Below, piece after piece: positions 47,537-57,967 of a stretch of DNA of 64,000 nucleotides. Position 1 is the first letter of the stretch; every line of letters begins with the position of its first letter. The position numbers and the translations under genes were made by a program. The notes under the pieces were generated by a model. It saw only the letters and a program-made list of their open reading frames with translations. It made no database searches and had not been told where the DNA came from. The DNA is from Selaginella tamariscina. Taxonomy: Eukaryota > Streptophyta > Lycopodiopsida > Selaginellales > Selaginellaceae. Location of the stretch: contig PUQB01000464.1 in assembly GCA_003024785.1 (NCBI GenBank), positions 26,001-90,000 of the forward strand. Reading direction: 5' to 3'.

Positions 47537-47541
47537 CAAGT

Positions 47542-48102
47542 GGAGACTAACCACATATGAGTTACGTAAGTACAATGTCAATTGAAGGTATTATAAGCCT
47601 AGGTCAATACAATGGTAACTTGCAAAGGGATATACATGATGGTACCCCAAAAGCTACACAGTTAGAATGGGTGTCATTGTGCGATCTCAAAAGGTAGTTA
47701 TGTAGTTAGGTAAATAGCAACAAGAGTTGGCCAATAGGGATTAGGTCATGTGATAAAATGGCACTTGAGTATACAAGGAGAAATGTTGGATCGAGAAGGG
47801 GGCTTTGCAGCTTCATAAGCTACACAAGTTGTGCAAGTAAGAGAGAGAAAGGGAGAAAGAATTACTTATTTTAATTTCTATTTTCTAATATACGCTCCCT
47901 TTCCCTTTAGCACGTCTCCCACATCGTCTACCCAAACACGGCTAATGGTTCTCTATAGTTGCAAGCAATAACATTGTAATAAGATTTGGTTCATATCTGG
48001 TGACAATATGTGCACTTAAGACTCTTTTTTCTTTTTCTACCTATGTGTTTTAGGGTTTGTAAGACCCCACTTGGCTTATGGTGTCCTTAGGCATTCCATT
48101 TG
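47542..48102. other. Flanking DNA right of the gypsy element
   Basis: No gene recognised. A (G)AGAGA purine tract lies near 47840-47860. The target sequence of the gypsy insertion is here. Confidence 0.4.
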
Positions 48103-48440
48103 TGAAGTGAACCTTAACGATCCTTGCCTAGCCCAATGACCGTTATGCAAATGAACCTTAACAATCCTCACTTTGCCCAACAACCGTTAGGCGAGTGATC
48201 CTCGCCTCACCCAATGACATTAGGCAAGTGAACCTTAACGATACTCACCTCACACAATGACTGTTAGGCAAGTGAACCTTAACGATCTTTGCCTCACCCA
48301 ACAACTGTTAAGCAAGTGAACCTTAATGATCCTTGCCTCACCCAACAACCGTTAGGCAAGTGAACCTTAACGATTCTTGCCTCACCCAATAAGGAAACCT
48401 TCACTATTGTCGCCTTGCCCAATGACCATTAGGATAGTAT
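48103..48440. repeat. About 43-bp minisatellite, seven to eight units
   Basis: Units read roughly aagtgaaccttaacgat, ccttgcctcacccaaca, accgttaggc, with point differences and one short unit. Irregular spacing and unit divergence distinguish it from a CRISPR-type array. Confidence 0.88.
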
Positions 48441-48989
48441 AACCAAACTATTCTTTAGGCCAATGGATCACCCAAAAACTTATTACAAACGAATAATAAG
48501 TAGGAGTAAATAGGAAGAATGATAGGAAAAGAAAAATAAAAACACAACTCTTTCCCATTAAAACAATTTATAAATATTAAATGATATGTTGTATTCAATT
48601 TGAGAAAAATCCTACTTATATAAGCGTGAAACTTGTCATGTGCCGTGCATGTGACATGTGGCATTTCCATGTGTTTGTCGTGACACTCGCATATGTATAC
48701 ACGAATTTACCATTTTAAAAGTAAAATTGAAATAATAAAGTTTATAATTTATAAATCTAATTTAAAATAAGTTGATAATGTGATTTTAATATATTTAAAA
48801 ATGTATAATTTGTAATATGTCAATACAATGTAAAAAGTGTATGTAATATAAGATTAAACCTATAAGTAAAATTAAACCTTAAACCCTAATTGTAAACCAT
48901 AAATTATTAAACAAATTGATAAATTAAATTTAGATACTAAATATTTTAAATAAAAGTTGAAGGTATTAATAAGGTTTTATTGCAAATTG

Positions 48990-50290
48990 GTGGGCTTAAC
49001 TATTTAATAATAATTTATTAATTGATTAATGTTTAACCCAAATATTATTCTTACCTTAATGAGTTTTTCTCTAAGTTAAATCCTTAATCTAATGAGTTTA
49101 TCTCTAAGCTAGATCCTTAACCCAATTGTTATTCCTAACTTGATGAGATTATTTTAACCCTTTAAATTTACTTATTTAATGATCTTTAACCTAATTGTTA
49201 TCTTAAACGTAATGAGTTTGTTTCTAAATTGGACCTTTAACTTTGTTATTAAATCTAGTTTATCCTTAACTCAATTGTTATTACTTAACCAAGTGAGTAT
49301 ATTCCTCAACACCCATGTCATCCATGACTCATGCCTGATTTAATAGTTCCAATAATGCCATGTGGATTTTGGATTTATGATGATTGTAGGTGGACTTAAT
49401 TATTTAATAATAAATTATTATTTAATTAGTTGTTATCCTTAACTTGATAAATTATGTAATTGATATCCTTAACATAATGAATTTATTCTTAAGCTCATAG
49501 GTTTATCCATGCTTTAACTTGATTATTTAATGACCCTTAACTTAGTTGTTATTCTTAATATGGTAATATTATTAATTTGATCTTTCATCAAGTTATTATA
49601 TTTTTGCATGAGCTTAACTATTTAATGATTCATAACTCAATTGTTATGTTTAACCTGATTTAAACTCTTACATTTATCCATGCTTGGACTTAATTATTTA
49701 ATAACTTTTAATCTAATTGTTATTCTTAAGTTGGGCTTTTAACTTAATTATTAATTTTAACTTGACCCTTAACTCAATTGTTACCATTAACCTAGTGAAT
49801 TTGTCCTTAACTCAATTGTTATCGTAGTTTGTCCTTAACTTGGACCCTTAACTCATCTTAACCTTGTGAGTTTAAAATAATTGTCTAAATATAATTTAAG
49901 ATGGGTGTTAATTAAGATTTAAAATAATCATTACATAGAATTTAAAAATGTTTGGACTTAATTATTTAATTTTAGTTATTATCCTTAAAATAATTATAGA
50001 TATCAAGTGTTTTATAACAAGTTTAGGATAAACATTGAATGAGTAGGATGGTTGGATGAGGCATATACGACACATATAATATAAATTTATTGTTATCCTT
50101 AACATGGTCCCACTTATTATCCTTAATATAATTAACTTTTCTTATGATTAGGATTAATTATTTAATAACTATTTAACTCAATTGTTATTTTTAATTTGAT
50201 GTAAGTTGGACATTAAGTTTAATCTAATTATTATTTTTAACTTGATGAAACCCATTTATTATCCTTAATATGGTGAGCTTTAATTTCAAG
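48990..50290. repeat. Degenerate AT-rich satellite-like region
   Basis: Variants of cttaactcaattgttatt, taacttgatgagtttat and cttaattatttaataa recur dozens of times over 1.3 kb in one orientation, with roughly 40-60 bp between echoes. No reading frame spans it. It looks like an old, heavily mutated tandem array. Confidence 0.65.
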
Positions 50291-50309
50291 GAATATATAT
50301 ATAAAAAAA

Positions 50310-51220
50310 AAAAAGGATTTTGGCAACATGCATTAAACACTATGTATATTTAAACACTATCGTATATATACAGAAATCTGCTGGAACTTTTAAAATATTC
50401 TAGCATTATATAAAAAGTATATTAAAATTATATATTTTATTTGACTTTATCTCTAACATAGGTTAAAGACACGCACTATGGTTGAGAGATACATCAACCC
50501 ATAATAACACCTTAAAATAACTAATTATCTCGTATTAAGTTTGACTTTGATTTTAACATTTGTTAAAGATGATTATTATATTTATTAACCCTAATATGAA
50601 ACTCAAACAAATTGAAAAATCTAATTTAGAGAATCTAACATATATTTTTATAAGGTGTTAATTTTATTCATGTCATATTATATGAGTAAAATAAAATAAA
50701 GTTAAAAGGTTTTTAAAATATAAAGTAATTCTTAATAATTAAGATCTAAAAGAGATGTATTCAATACGTAAATTGAAGCTGTAAGTTTGTTATATATTAT
50801 GTATAAAAGTAAAGTAAAAATAAAGTATAAATTTATTGTTTGTTGTAGACAAATATGTTAATTATACTTATTATAATTTATCAAGTATACTTTTATGTTC
50901 AAGTAGTAACTTTTAATGCACAATTTAACCTTTAATGTCCTCACCAGATTTTTGATAATTAAATTTTCTTATACGAGTTTGATGATGAGGAACGTCCTGG
51001 GAGTAAAGGGGAAACGGTGGGTTTACTTTTTGACAAGCATGTATCTAATTGAAAATGATTTAAATTAGCATCTTAGCAGCCTTAAACCAGCTCTAAATTT
51101 GACTTTAGAAGACAGAATTATTACATCTAAGTTAATCCTGGTGGCATTACTTTGATATAAATACCGCCTGTCTAACATGTTCTATACACTTGTCTAAGTT
51201 GTCTTAGCTAGTTAATCAAG
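50310..51220 (+). repeat. Upstream arm of the GDSL segmental duplication (copy C)
   Basis: Counterpart of 21345-22188. It has an extra cattaaacacta repeat and other small indels. Confidence 0.8.
51156..51163 (+). promoter_or_regulatory. TATA box of GDSL copy C
   Basis: TATAAATA 58 bp upstream of the ATG at 51221. The leader has a 9-bp partial repeat (cttgtctaagttgtctta) not present in copy B. Confidence 0.7.
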
Positions 51221-52477
51221 ATGGTGATGAAGGTCTGCATTGCTATGTTAGCCATGCTTGGCTTAGTTCAAGCATTCAACACTTCTACACTCTGTCCAAC
51301 TGCAATCTTCAGCTTCGCAGATTCGCTCACAGATTCTGGGAATCTCTGCTTTGAAGCGTTGGCAATGAACCGTCCTGGTTGTGTTGCTTCTGAGCGTCCT
51401 TATGGAATGTCCCTTGCTCAAGGTCCAACTGGCAGGTACATTAATGCATGTTATAACATGGTATTACGTGTTAAACTAAAACTATACGTATTTGTAGGTA
51501 TTGTGATGGGAAAATCATTGTTGATTGGCTTGCTGAGTACTTGCACATCTCTGAACTTGTGGATCCAAGCCTTCTTTACAACGATTCCACATTCCGAGGC
51601 CTCAACTTTGGATACGCAGGTATGTTCTATCTCTTTATTTATTACACACACATTCTTAATTTAAATATTTATTTGGTATGTTCCTAGGTGCCACGGTGTT
51701 GCCCCAACAAGGTGTGTTTGCCACCCCAACATATTCCCCAACCAAATCCAGGACTTCCTTTCTCGCAAGAAGCAAGTGGAGGAGGCATACCCCAAGAGTC
51801 TTACCGATGCATGGTACTCCAACGCACTCTACTTCATCGAGATAGGCGGTGACGACCTAAACTACGAGATACTACCGTTGGGTCCACAGGGAGTTGTCCA
51901 GAAGACTGTCCCTCAAGTCATCCAAGGTACGATCGACGGTATCTCGATGCTGTATCAGAATGGTGCCAGGAACTTCCTCTTGTTGAACATGCCCATGGCT
52001 GGCTGCTCCCCTCTGTACCTGAAGAACTTTGAGAACGTCACCACTGTCCACAGGGACGAGTATGGGTGCATCCTGGAGGTTAACCAAATGGCACAGGCAT
52101 ACAACGCTAAGCTCAAGGAGATGATGGACGATCTGAGGAAGACGTACACGGATGCAAACTTGATGTACTTTGATTGGTACGCTGCTAACGTGGACATCTT
52201 GAAGCATGCAGACTTCTTTGGGTTTGACCACTTTGATCAACCATGCTGCGGCCAGGGTGGCGGCCCATATAACTGTCGGGGAGGACAGTACTTGTGTGGA
52301 TGCGATCCAACTGCGACACCCTGCAGCAACCCTGACAAGTACATAAGCTGGGACGGTATTCATTACACACAGAACTTTTACAGGTTGACCGCAAATGCCA
52401 TTGTGCTCTCTCGACACATGGATCCTCCTACAACATTTGTTCCAAGATGTGCCGTGCCCGTCCTTCCCATAAACTAG
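51221..52477 (+). CDS. GDSL esterase/lipase, ENOD8-like, copy C (one frameshift)
   Basis: Exons 51221-51435, 51498-51619 and 51688-52477, the same structure as copies A and B and nearly identical in sequence. Exons 1 and 2 are intact (LHISELVDPSLLYND, FRGLNFGYAG). One base is missing near 51728 (ccccaacata against ccccacacata in A), which breaks the frame for TPHIFPNQIQ. From about 51776 the proper frame runs to PVLPIN. Catalytic blocks FADSLTDSGN, GGDDLNYE and SWDGIHYT are present. It contains the only substitution among the copies that I noticed in the mature region (ENVTTVHRDE for ENVTAVHRDE). Expected product: a secreted esterase of about 375 residues. Confidence 0.85.
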
Positions 52478-53130
52478 TGCCTTGATGATTTTTTAATTCT
52501 AACTAATTAATGGAATATTGAAGTTTTATTTTTTCTTACATCCAAAAAGCATTTGAATTAACTTTTGACAATAAACTGATGGCTATAAAACGTCAAGAGT
52601 TGAATTACCCCCTCGTCGCCGCTGCAACAGCTTGTTGGGGGTTCTATTCTTTTTTAAGATCATGATAAATCTATCTTTATTCATACTTCTACATCTTTAT
52701 AATTATATCTTTATACATGTGTATGTCTCTTGTGTAAAGAAATTACATAAACATAAATGGGTGAAAGCACCTTACAATAAGTATTTCAGTTACATTTAAC
52801 TTAATTTGCTGAATAAAAAGATCTTCAAATTACTATATTATATATAATAGCATAATAAAATCAAACGTAATTTTGATTTATTTTGCATTTGTATTGAAAT
52901 TATGTAATTAAAAGACTTCGGAAATATTTTATTCATTGGCAACCGTACTTATATACAGTCTCCTTACCATGTGGCACCAACACATAAGAATTTGTGTCCT
53001 ACACATATATATTCAATACACTATATTATCTGGTGCATAGATGGTCTTAGATGTTCTCCCATGTTCAAATTTAAAGTTAAATTACCTTTAATACTTTATT
53101 ATCTTTATAAAATGCCAGTTACATTCTAAT
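52478..53130. other. 3' flank of GDSL copy C and unassigned sequence
   Basis: 52480-52840 matches the 3' flank of copy A (13250-13556, reversed), except for an insertion of about 50 bp rich in G and C (ccccctcgtcgccgctgca) near 52605. The rest is unassigned. Confidence 0.6.
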
Positions 53131-53132
53131 TT

Positions 53133-53975
53133 CAAATAGCTTGGTACCGGAGCTTGGGTTGAAATAACCTTGCTTTACTATGTTGAATGGATATCATGTC
53201 GGATTATGTATTTAATCCAAAGTATTGGTGGGAGATTCGTGAGCTGATGAGGATACACATACGTGGGATCAGGTAACTCTTAAATATATATATATATATA
53301 TATATATATTTAAAAAGGAATTGTGAACCTTCTTTTGTAAGCAAGTGGACTATGATATTGAGTACTAAGAGGAGTCTGGGAGAACTATAAATAGTCTCTA
53401 TGCTAAGAGATGAGCTAGGAGAGATTAAGGGGCTCCTCAAGCGTGGGAGGAGTCAAGAGCAAAGCCTGATAAAACACACTCTAGGAGCAGTGATCGTCAT
53501 TATGTGACTAGAGTCGAGCGATGATTCTTTGAGAAGAAGCCTTTCCTGAGTTTGATGGCTGTGACACGGCAGATCAGCACATTTTGTGGTTGAGCAAAGT
53601 GAACAAACTGTTAAGGACTACTCATCAAAGTGATAAGAGCAAGCTCCTAGCTGCATCTTTAGCATTGAAAAGAGAGGCGGACTCATGGTGGAATCATGTA
53701 AAGGAATCTTTGACTATTTGGATTTACTTCATGAATGCTTTCAAGGAGTATGCACCTACATACGACACACATGATACTTGTCTCAAGCTTAGAGATTTCA
53801 AGTAAGAGAATCTCTCACTTGAAAATTACATTAGCAAGATGAGAGCATTGATTATTCGTGATCCTAAGATGTCATTTAGTTCCCAGTATGACTACTTCAT
53901 TGACGGACTTAAGAGTGCACAATTGACGAATGCATTAGAGAGTCTAAAGGAAGAGTTTAAAACTCTTGATTAGGT
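53133..53975 (+). pseudogene. Ty3/gypsy gag fragment with primer binding site
   Basis: Plus-strand copy of the sequence just inside the 5' LTR of the element at 47.3 kb, reaching into gag (DKSKLLAASLALKREADSWW; FKEYAPTYDTHDTCLKL at 53584-53805). It carries a TA-repeat insertion at 53287-53310. It has no LTR and stops abruptly at 53975, where the tRNA-bearing unit begins. Confidence 0.75.
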
Positions 53976-54006
53976 AGTTAACCTCCCACCCTAAATTATG
54001 CACTAT

Positions 54007-54078
54007 GGGGATGTAGTTCAGATGGTAGAGTACTTATTTAGTATGTGAGAGGTATTGGGATCGATACCCAACTTTTCC
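54007..54078 (+). pseudogene. tRNA-Ala-derived sequence, anticodon AGT
   Basis: GGGGATGTAGTTCAGATGG start, anticodon stem CTTAT/GTGAG (with G-T pairs) around TTAGTAT, T-arm TTGGGATCGATACCCAA intact. The anticodon is AGT rather than AGC. Confidence 0.65.
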
Positions 54079-54444
54079 AATATTATTTTAAGCACTCATC
54101 CTATGATGTTTGTGGATCAAAGCGGGCAAGGGAGAGGCATTTATTTTAAGCACTCATCCTATGATGCTTGTGGATCAAAGCGGGCAAGGGAGAGGCATGG
54201 ACTCAACTGTGGATTAATTTGTACAAGGCATGGATGCAACAATTTTGGTCTTCATTGAAATTAGATATGTGATGTTGATCTCGTGCTTTGTTTTGAGTTT
54301 AAGGCTGCATCAAAAAGAAATAAAATATGTGATGTTGGAAATCGATGCAATTTATGTAAAACCTTTGAGGTTGAGGCCCTAGTTGGGTGTCACTTTGGCG
54401 TGGCACTTTCAGTTGGGTCAGAATACCTCTTGAATGTCTCAGGT

Positions 54445-54515
54445 GTATCAATAGTCCAACGGTTAGAATAATTGCCTTTCAAGCAATAGACTTGGGTTTG
54501 ACTTCTAGTTGACGC
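54445..54515 (+). tRNA. tRNA-Glu-like (TTC)
   Basis: 71 nt. Anticodon arm ATTGC-CTTTCAA-GCAAT is perfect with Glu anticodon TTC. The acceptor GTATCAA/TTGACGC has one mismatch, and the T-arm (TTGGGTTTGACTTCTAG) is weakened. The best-preserved Glu copy; probably inactive. Confidence 0.6.
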
Positions 54516-54722
54516 ATCACAGCGGCTTTAGGGTCTAAAATAAAGTACATAGGGGATTAAATTAGGGTTTAGGGCTCAAAATAAAGTACCTAGGGTTTAG
54601 TGAGGGTTTACGGAAGGTTAAGTAGGAATTAAATTAGATTTTTTTGCCATAAAATATGTTTAGGGAACGATTTTAAACGGTATAAATCAAGGTTTAGGCC
54701 TCACAATAAAGTATTTATGTGA

Positions 54723-54795
54723 TGTCAGCAGTGGGATTTGAACCCAAACCAAAAACTTAATCTGGCGCCTTATACCAACTCTACCATCTCTACCT
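54723..54795 (-). pseudogene. tRNA-Leu-derived sequence (AAG)
   Basis: GGCGCCAGATTAAG and GGGTTCAAATCCCACTG are conserved. The variable arm is shortened and the 5' acceptor is altered. The opposite strand to its neighbours, as in the unit at 36.7 kb. Confidence 0.6.
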
Positions 54796-55033
54796 TGCCT
54801 CCAAGTGTTCTGACCTCTGGGTTACTTGAGGTGCAACCATGGCACTAGGTATAGGGTTTAGCATCTCTGTCTTAGGGCATTTGCTTCAATAGGCTTGCAG
54901 GCTTAGATGCCCTTTTCGTGACCATTTAGGTCTCATGTTGTGCCAATCGTCCTTTTAAGACTTTTCTTAGGTTGGGAATCCCAAATTGCGAGCTGCCATG
55001 AAATCCATTTCCAAGCCTATGTTAGGGAGTGGT

Positions 55034-55104
55034 GGGCACTTGGTCTAGTGGTATAATTCTCGTTTAGGGTGTGAGAGGTCTTGAGTTCAATTCTCATAGG
55101 GCCC
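55034..55104 (+). tRNA. tRNA-Pro-like (AGG)
   Basis: 71 nt. Anticodon arm CTCGT-TTAGGGT-GTGAG keeps the Pro anticodon AGG, D-arm GGTCTAGTGGTATAATT, T-loop TTCAATT. The acceptor GGGCACT/AGGGCCC has one mismatch. The best-preserved Pro copy. Confidence 0.65.
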
Positions 55105-55329
55105 CTAAACAATTAATTATTTTGGACCATTAAATAAACTATAGTGGCATACATCAATAAATTTGAAAACAATGTGTAATGACCTAACTTTCAATTGTAT
55201 AAAGTGGATAAACATAATATTATACTCTTTGATTTCATGAATATCTTTCTAATTTACCTAAATTCTTAATCCTTGCCCTACATCATTGCATCCTCTTTTT
55301 TCCTTGACATGCAAAGGACTCTTGCGCTT

Positions 55330-55400
55330 GTGCATGTAGTTTAGTTGTGAGAATTCTACATTGTGGCTGTGGAGACTTGGGCTCAAATCCCAGCAGCCAC
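55330..55400 (+). tRNA. tRNA-His-like (GTG)
   Basis: Anticodon arm CTACA-TTGTGGC-TGTGG with GTG, and a T-arm with CTCAAATCCCAG. The 5' acceptor GTGCATG mismatches CAGCCAC at two positions, and the A-box has AGTTGT for AGTGGT. Confidence 0.6.
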
Positions 55401-55500
55401 ACTCCCTCATTTTTGTCCTCTCATGAATCTCCTTCCCACGCCCATGGAGGAGTTGCCACTTTTCTCCCATCACTCTACCCCAGAAACACAATCGTGCCTG

Positions 55501-55571
55501 GTTGATGTAGTATAGTGGTGAGTATTTCTGCCTATCATGTAGACAACTCGGGTTTGATCTTCGACATCGGC
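55501..55571 (+). tRNA. tRNA-Asp-like, anticodon ATC
   Basis: Acceptor GTTGATG/CATCGGC fully pairs (with G-T). A-box TAGTATAGTGG is as in plant tRNA-Asp. The anticodon loop CTATCAT has ATC in place of GTC. Confidence 0.6.
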
Positions 55572-55589
55572 ACTTAACCCTAAATTGTG

Positions 55590-56095
55590 GTCGATTTGTT
55601 CCTCCCACCCTAAATTATCAGAGTTTTAACCTAGAGGGCTAATATGTGGCAACACGTGGCACCTCCCACCCCAAATTGTCAGAGTTTTAACCCCAAATGC
55701 CACCCCAAATTGTCAAAGTTTTAACCCCAAATTATTAAAGGAGGGCTAACATGTGACATCTCCTTGTCAGACCTTCCACCTCCCACCCAAATTGTTAGAG
55801 TTTTAACCTAGAGGGCTAACACGTGGCAACACGTGGCACCTCTTACCCCAAATTGTCAGAGTTTTAACTTAGAGGGCTAACACATGGCCGCCAAGTAGTT
55901 TTATGACGTTAATTCCCTGTGTGAGCAACGTTATCAGATTTTAACCCAGAGGGCTAACACATGGCAACACATGGCACCTTCCACCCCAAATTGTCAGATC
56001 TTCCACCTCCTGCCCCAAATTGTTAGAGTTTTAACCCAGAGGGCTAACACATGGTCGCCAAGTGGCCTTTCAATGTTAATTCCATGTGTGAGCAA
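55590..56095 (-). repeat. Minisatellite, reverse copy of the 35.3-35.8 kb array
   Basis: Units with cccaaattgtcagagtttta, accyagagggctaacac and atgtggcaacacgtggcacc. Same composition as the array at 35285-35815 but reversed. Confidence 0.85.
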
Positions 56096-56329
56096 TGCCA
56101 AGTCTTTCAAGACAACCCCTAAGTCTTACTTAGATGCCTAAGTAGGCACAAGACTTAGGGTCCCACTCTAAGTCCCCTAAAATAACTATCCTCCAAGTAG
56201 ACCTTAGGATTCTGTCCCAAAAGACCTAGACGATGCCTAAGTAGGCAAAAGACTTAGGGTCCCACCCTAAGTCCTCTAGAATGATTATCCTTTGAGTAGA
56301 CCTTAAAATCATGAACCTCTGACCCTGAC

Positions 56330-56979
56330 CCTAGGAACGTGCATTTCTACAAGACCTCCCAAGTATGGATTCGCCAACGTTAAGGGTAAGCTACCCCGAA
56401 AGTGGGTTGTACCCCTGTTATCTGGAAGTTAGGACATCATAATAGAGGGTTGTACTTTAACAACACAAGTTAAAGCTTGTACTGGCAAAAGAGCAACAAA
56501 CTCAATTATGAACTCAAGAGTTCTTCTACATGTACTATTTAATATATGTGACAGAGGCTCCCCCCTGTTTTCCTGTTTACATAAGTGAGCTGGCATGGAA
56601 TCTCATTCCCAGAGGGAATATACTTGGTGAGTTAATTAATGACCCATTAACCCCTAAACTCTAATATGAGGGGTTTAGGGTGTTGGGTTAGGGCAACGCT
56701 AGGGGTGTTTCTACCCATATCTGACATGCCGAACTCATCAGAACCACCTAAAAACCTAATCGGGGCATGAAAAACCAAGGTAAGAGTTTTCTAAATGGAA
56801 ATGCTAGCTTCGCCTAGAGTTTCATGTAAATGCCTAATGACACTTGGTCGGACCATCACTAAATACCCAAGTGCATTAAGCGGGCCTATTTCTTCTACAC
56901 TTAGGGTTTATCAACATAGTTCAATAAGTAACAACAGTCAACGTTCAAAATAAAGAGGAGTCATAGTAAAAACTATGAC
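56330..56979 (+). repeat. LTR-like repeat (family X), partial
   Basis: Matches 34540-35203 with many differences. Ends aaaaactatgaca at 56979, just before an Ala tRNA-derived sequence. Confidence 0.6.
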
Positions 56980-56995
56980 ACAAATTGTGCACCAT

Positions 56996-57067
56996 GGGAA
57001 TGTAGCTTAGATGGTAGAGCGCTTGCTTAGCATGTGAGATGTATTGGGATCAATATTGAACTTAGTG
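56996..57067 (+). pseudogene. tRNA-Ala-derived sequence (AGC)
   Basis: Anticodon arm CTTGC-TTAGCAT-GTGAG keeps the Ala anticodon AGC. The T-arm (TTGGGATCAATATTGAA) and acceptor (GGGAATG) have decayed. Confidence 0.6.
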
Positions 57068-57469
57068 CACTCATCCTAGGACACTTGATAATCAAAGCAG
57101 GCAAGGAAGAGGAAGTTGTCCCTATGCTTTTGACTCATGGACTTGATTTCTACAAGGCATGGATGCAACAGTTGACTTGTGGACTCAATTGTGGTTCGAT
57201 TTGTACAAGGCATGGATGCAACGTTTGGGTCTCAATCAAAATTAGATATGTGATGTTGTTCTCGTGCTTTGTTTTGAGTTTGAGGTGCATTGGAAAGAAA
57301 TAAGATATGTGATATTGGGAATTGATGCAATTTATGCAAAACCTTTGAGGTTGAGGCCTCAGAAGAAGAAGAAACAATTTGGGTCTCCATCGAAATTAGA
57401 TATCTGATGTTGATCTCATGCATTAGAAAGAAAGAAGATATGTGATGTTGGATGCAATTTATATGCATG

Positions 57470-57900
57470 TTGTAACTAAAATGGGCATGGCTATAATCCC
57501 ATTTCCTAATAATTAACAATTTTAGTTATTTAATTAGTATTTTCTAATATTAAAGGAATATTCTTTAGAATATATGTTTGAAAAAGAATATTCTTTAGAA
57601 TATTTTATTTTGTATTCGACCCTTTAATAAATTATAGCATTCATTGAACAAAAATTAATAACATTATAAAAGTAGAAGGTATTAAATTATATAATATATT
57701 GCCTAATATAACAATTAAGGAAGAGCATAAGAGGTACATTATATAAATATTGATGTTGTTATTAAAATATTAATATTTAAATATAACATTATTAATTAAA
57801 AATTTGTAGTAGTAATAATATATATATAAAATCCTATAATAATATAGTCAATCTTCCATATCATTTTTTAAATTTATATAGTTAAGTAAACATTTGGTAC
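57470..57900 (+). repeat. Inverted copy of the 9.85-10.37 kb segment
   Basis: See the partner at 9850-10375. Here it lies directly downstream of the DUF7869-like gene. Confidence 0.75.
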
Positions 57901-57967
57901 TATTATTAAAGAGTTTATAATAATTATGAATATTAAATATATGATATTTTATAATTTTGTAATTGCT

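Noticed and set aside
47542..48060. Possible extension of the gypsy LTR beyond 47536
   Set aside because: The CAAGT duplicate and TGTAACA end define the boundary, and no similar sequence flanks the left LTR.
48103..48440. CRISPR-like appearance of repeated about 43-bp units
   Set aside because: Units are contiguous and diverged without unique spacers, and the genome is eukaryotic.
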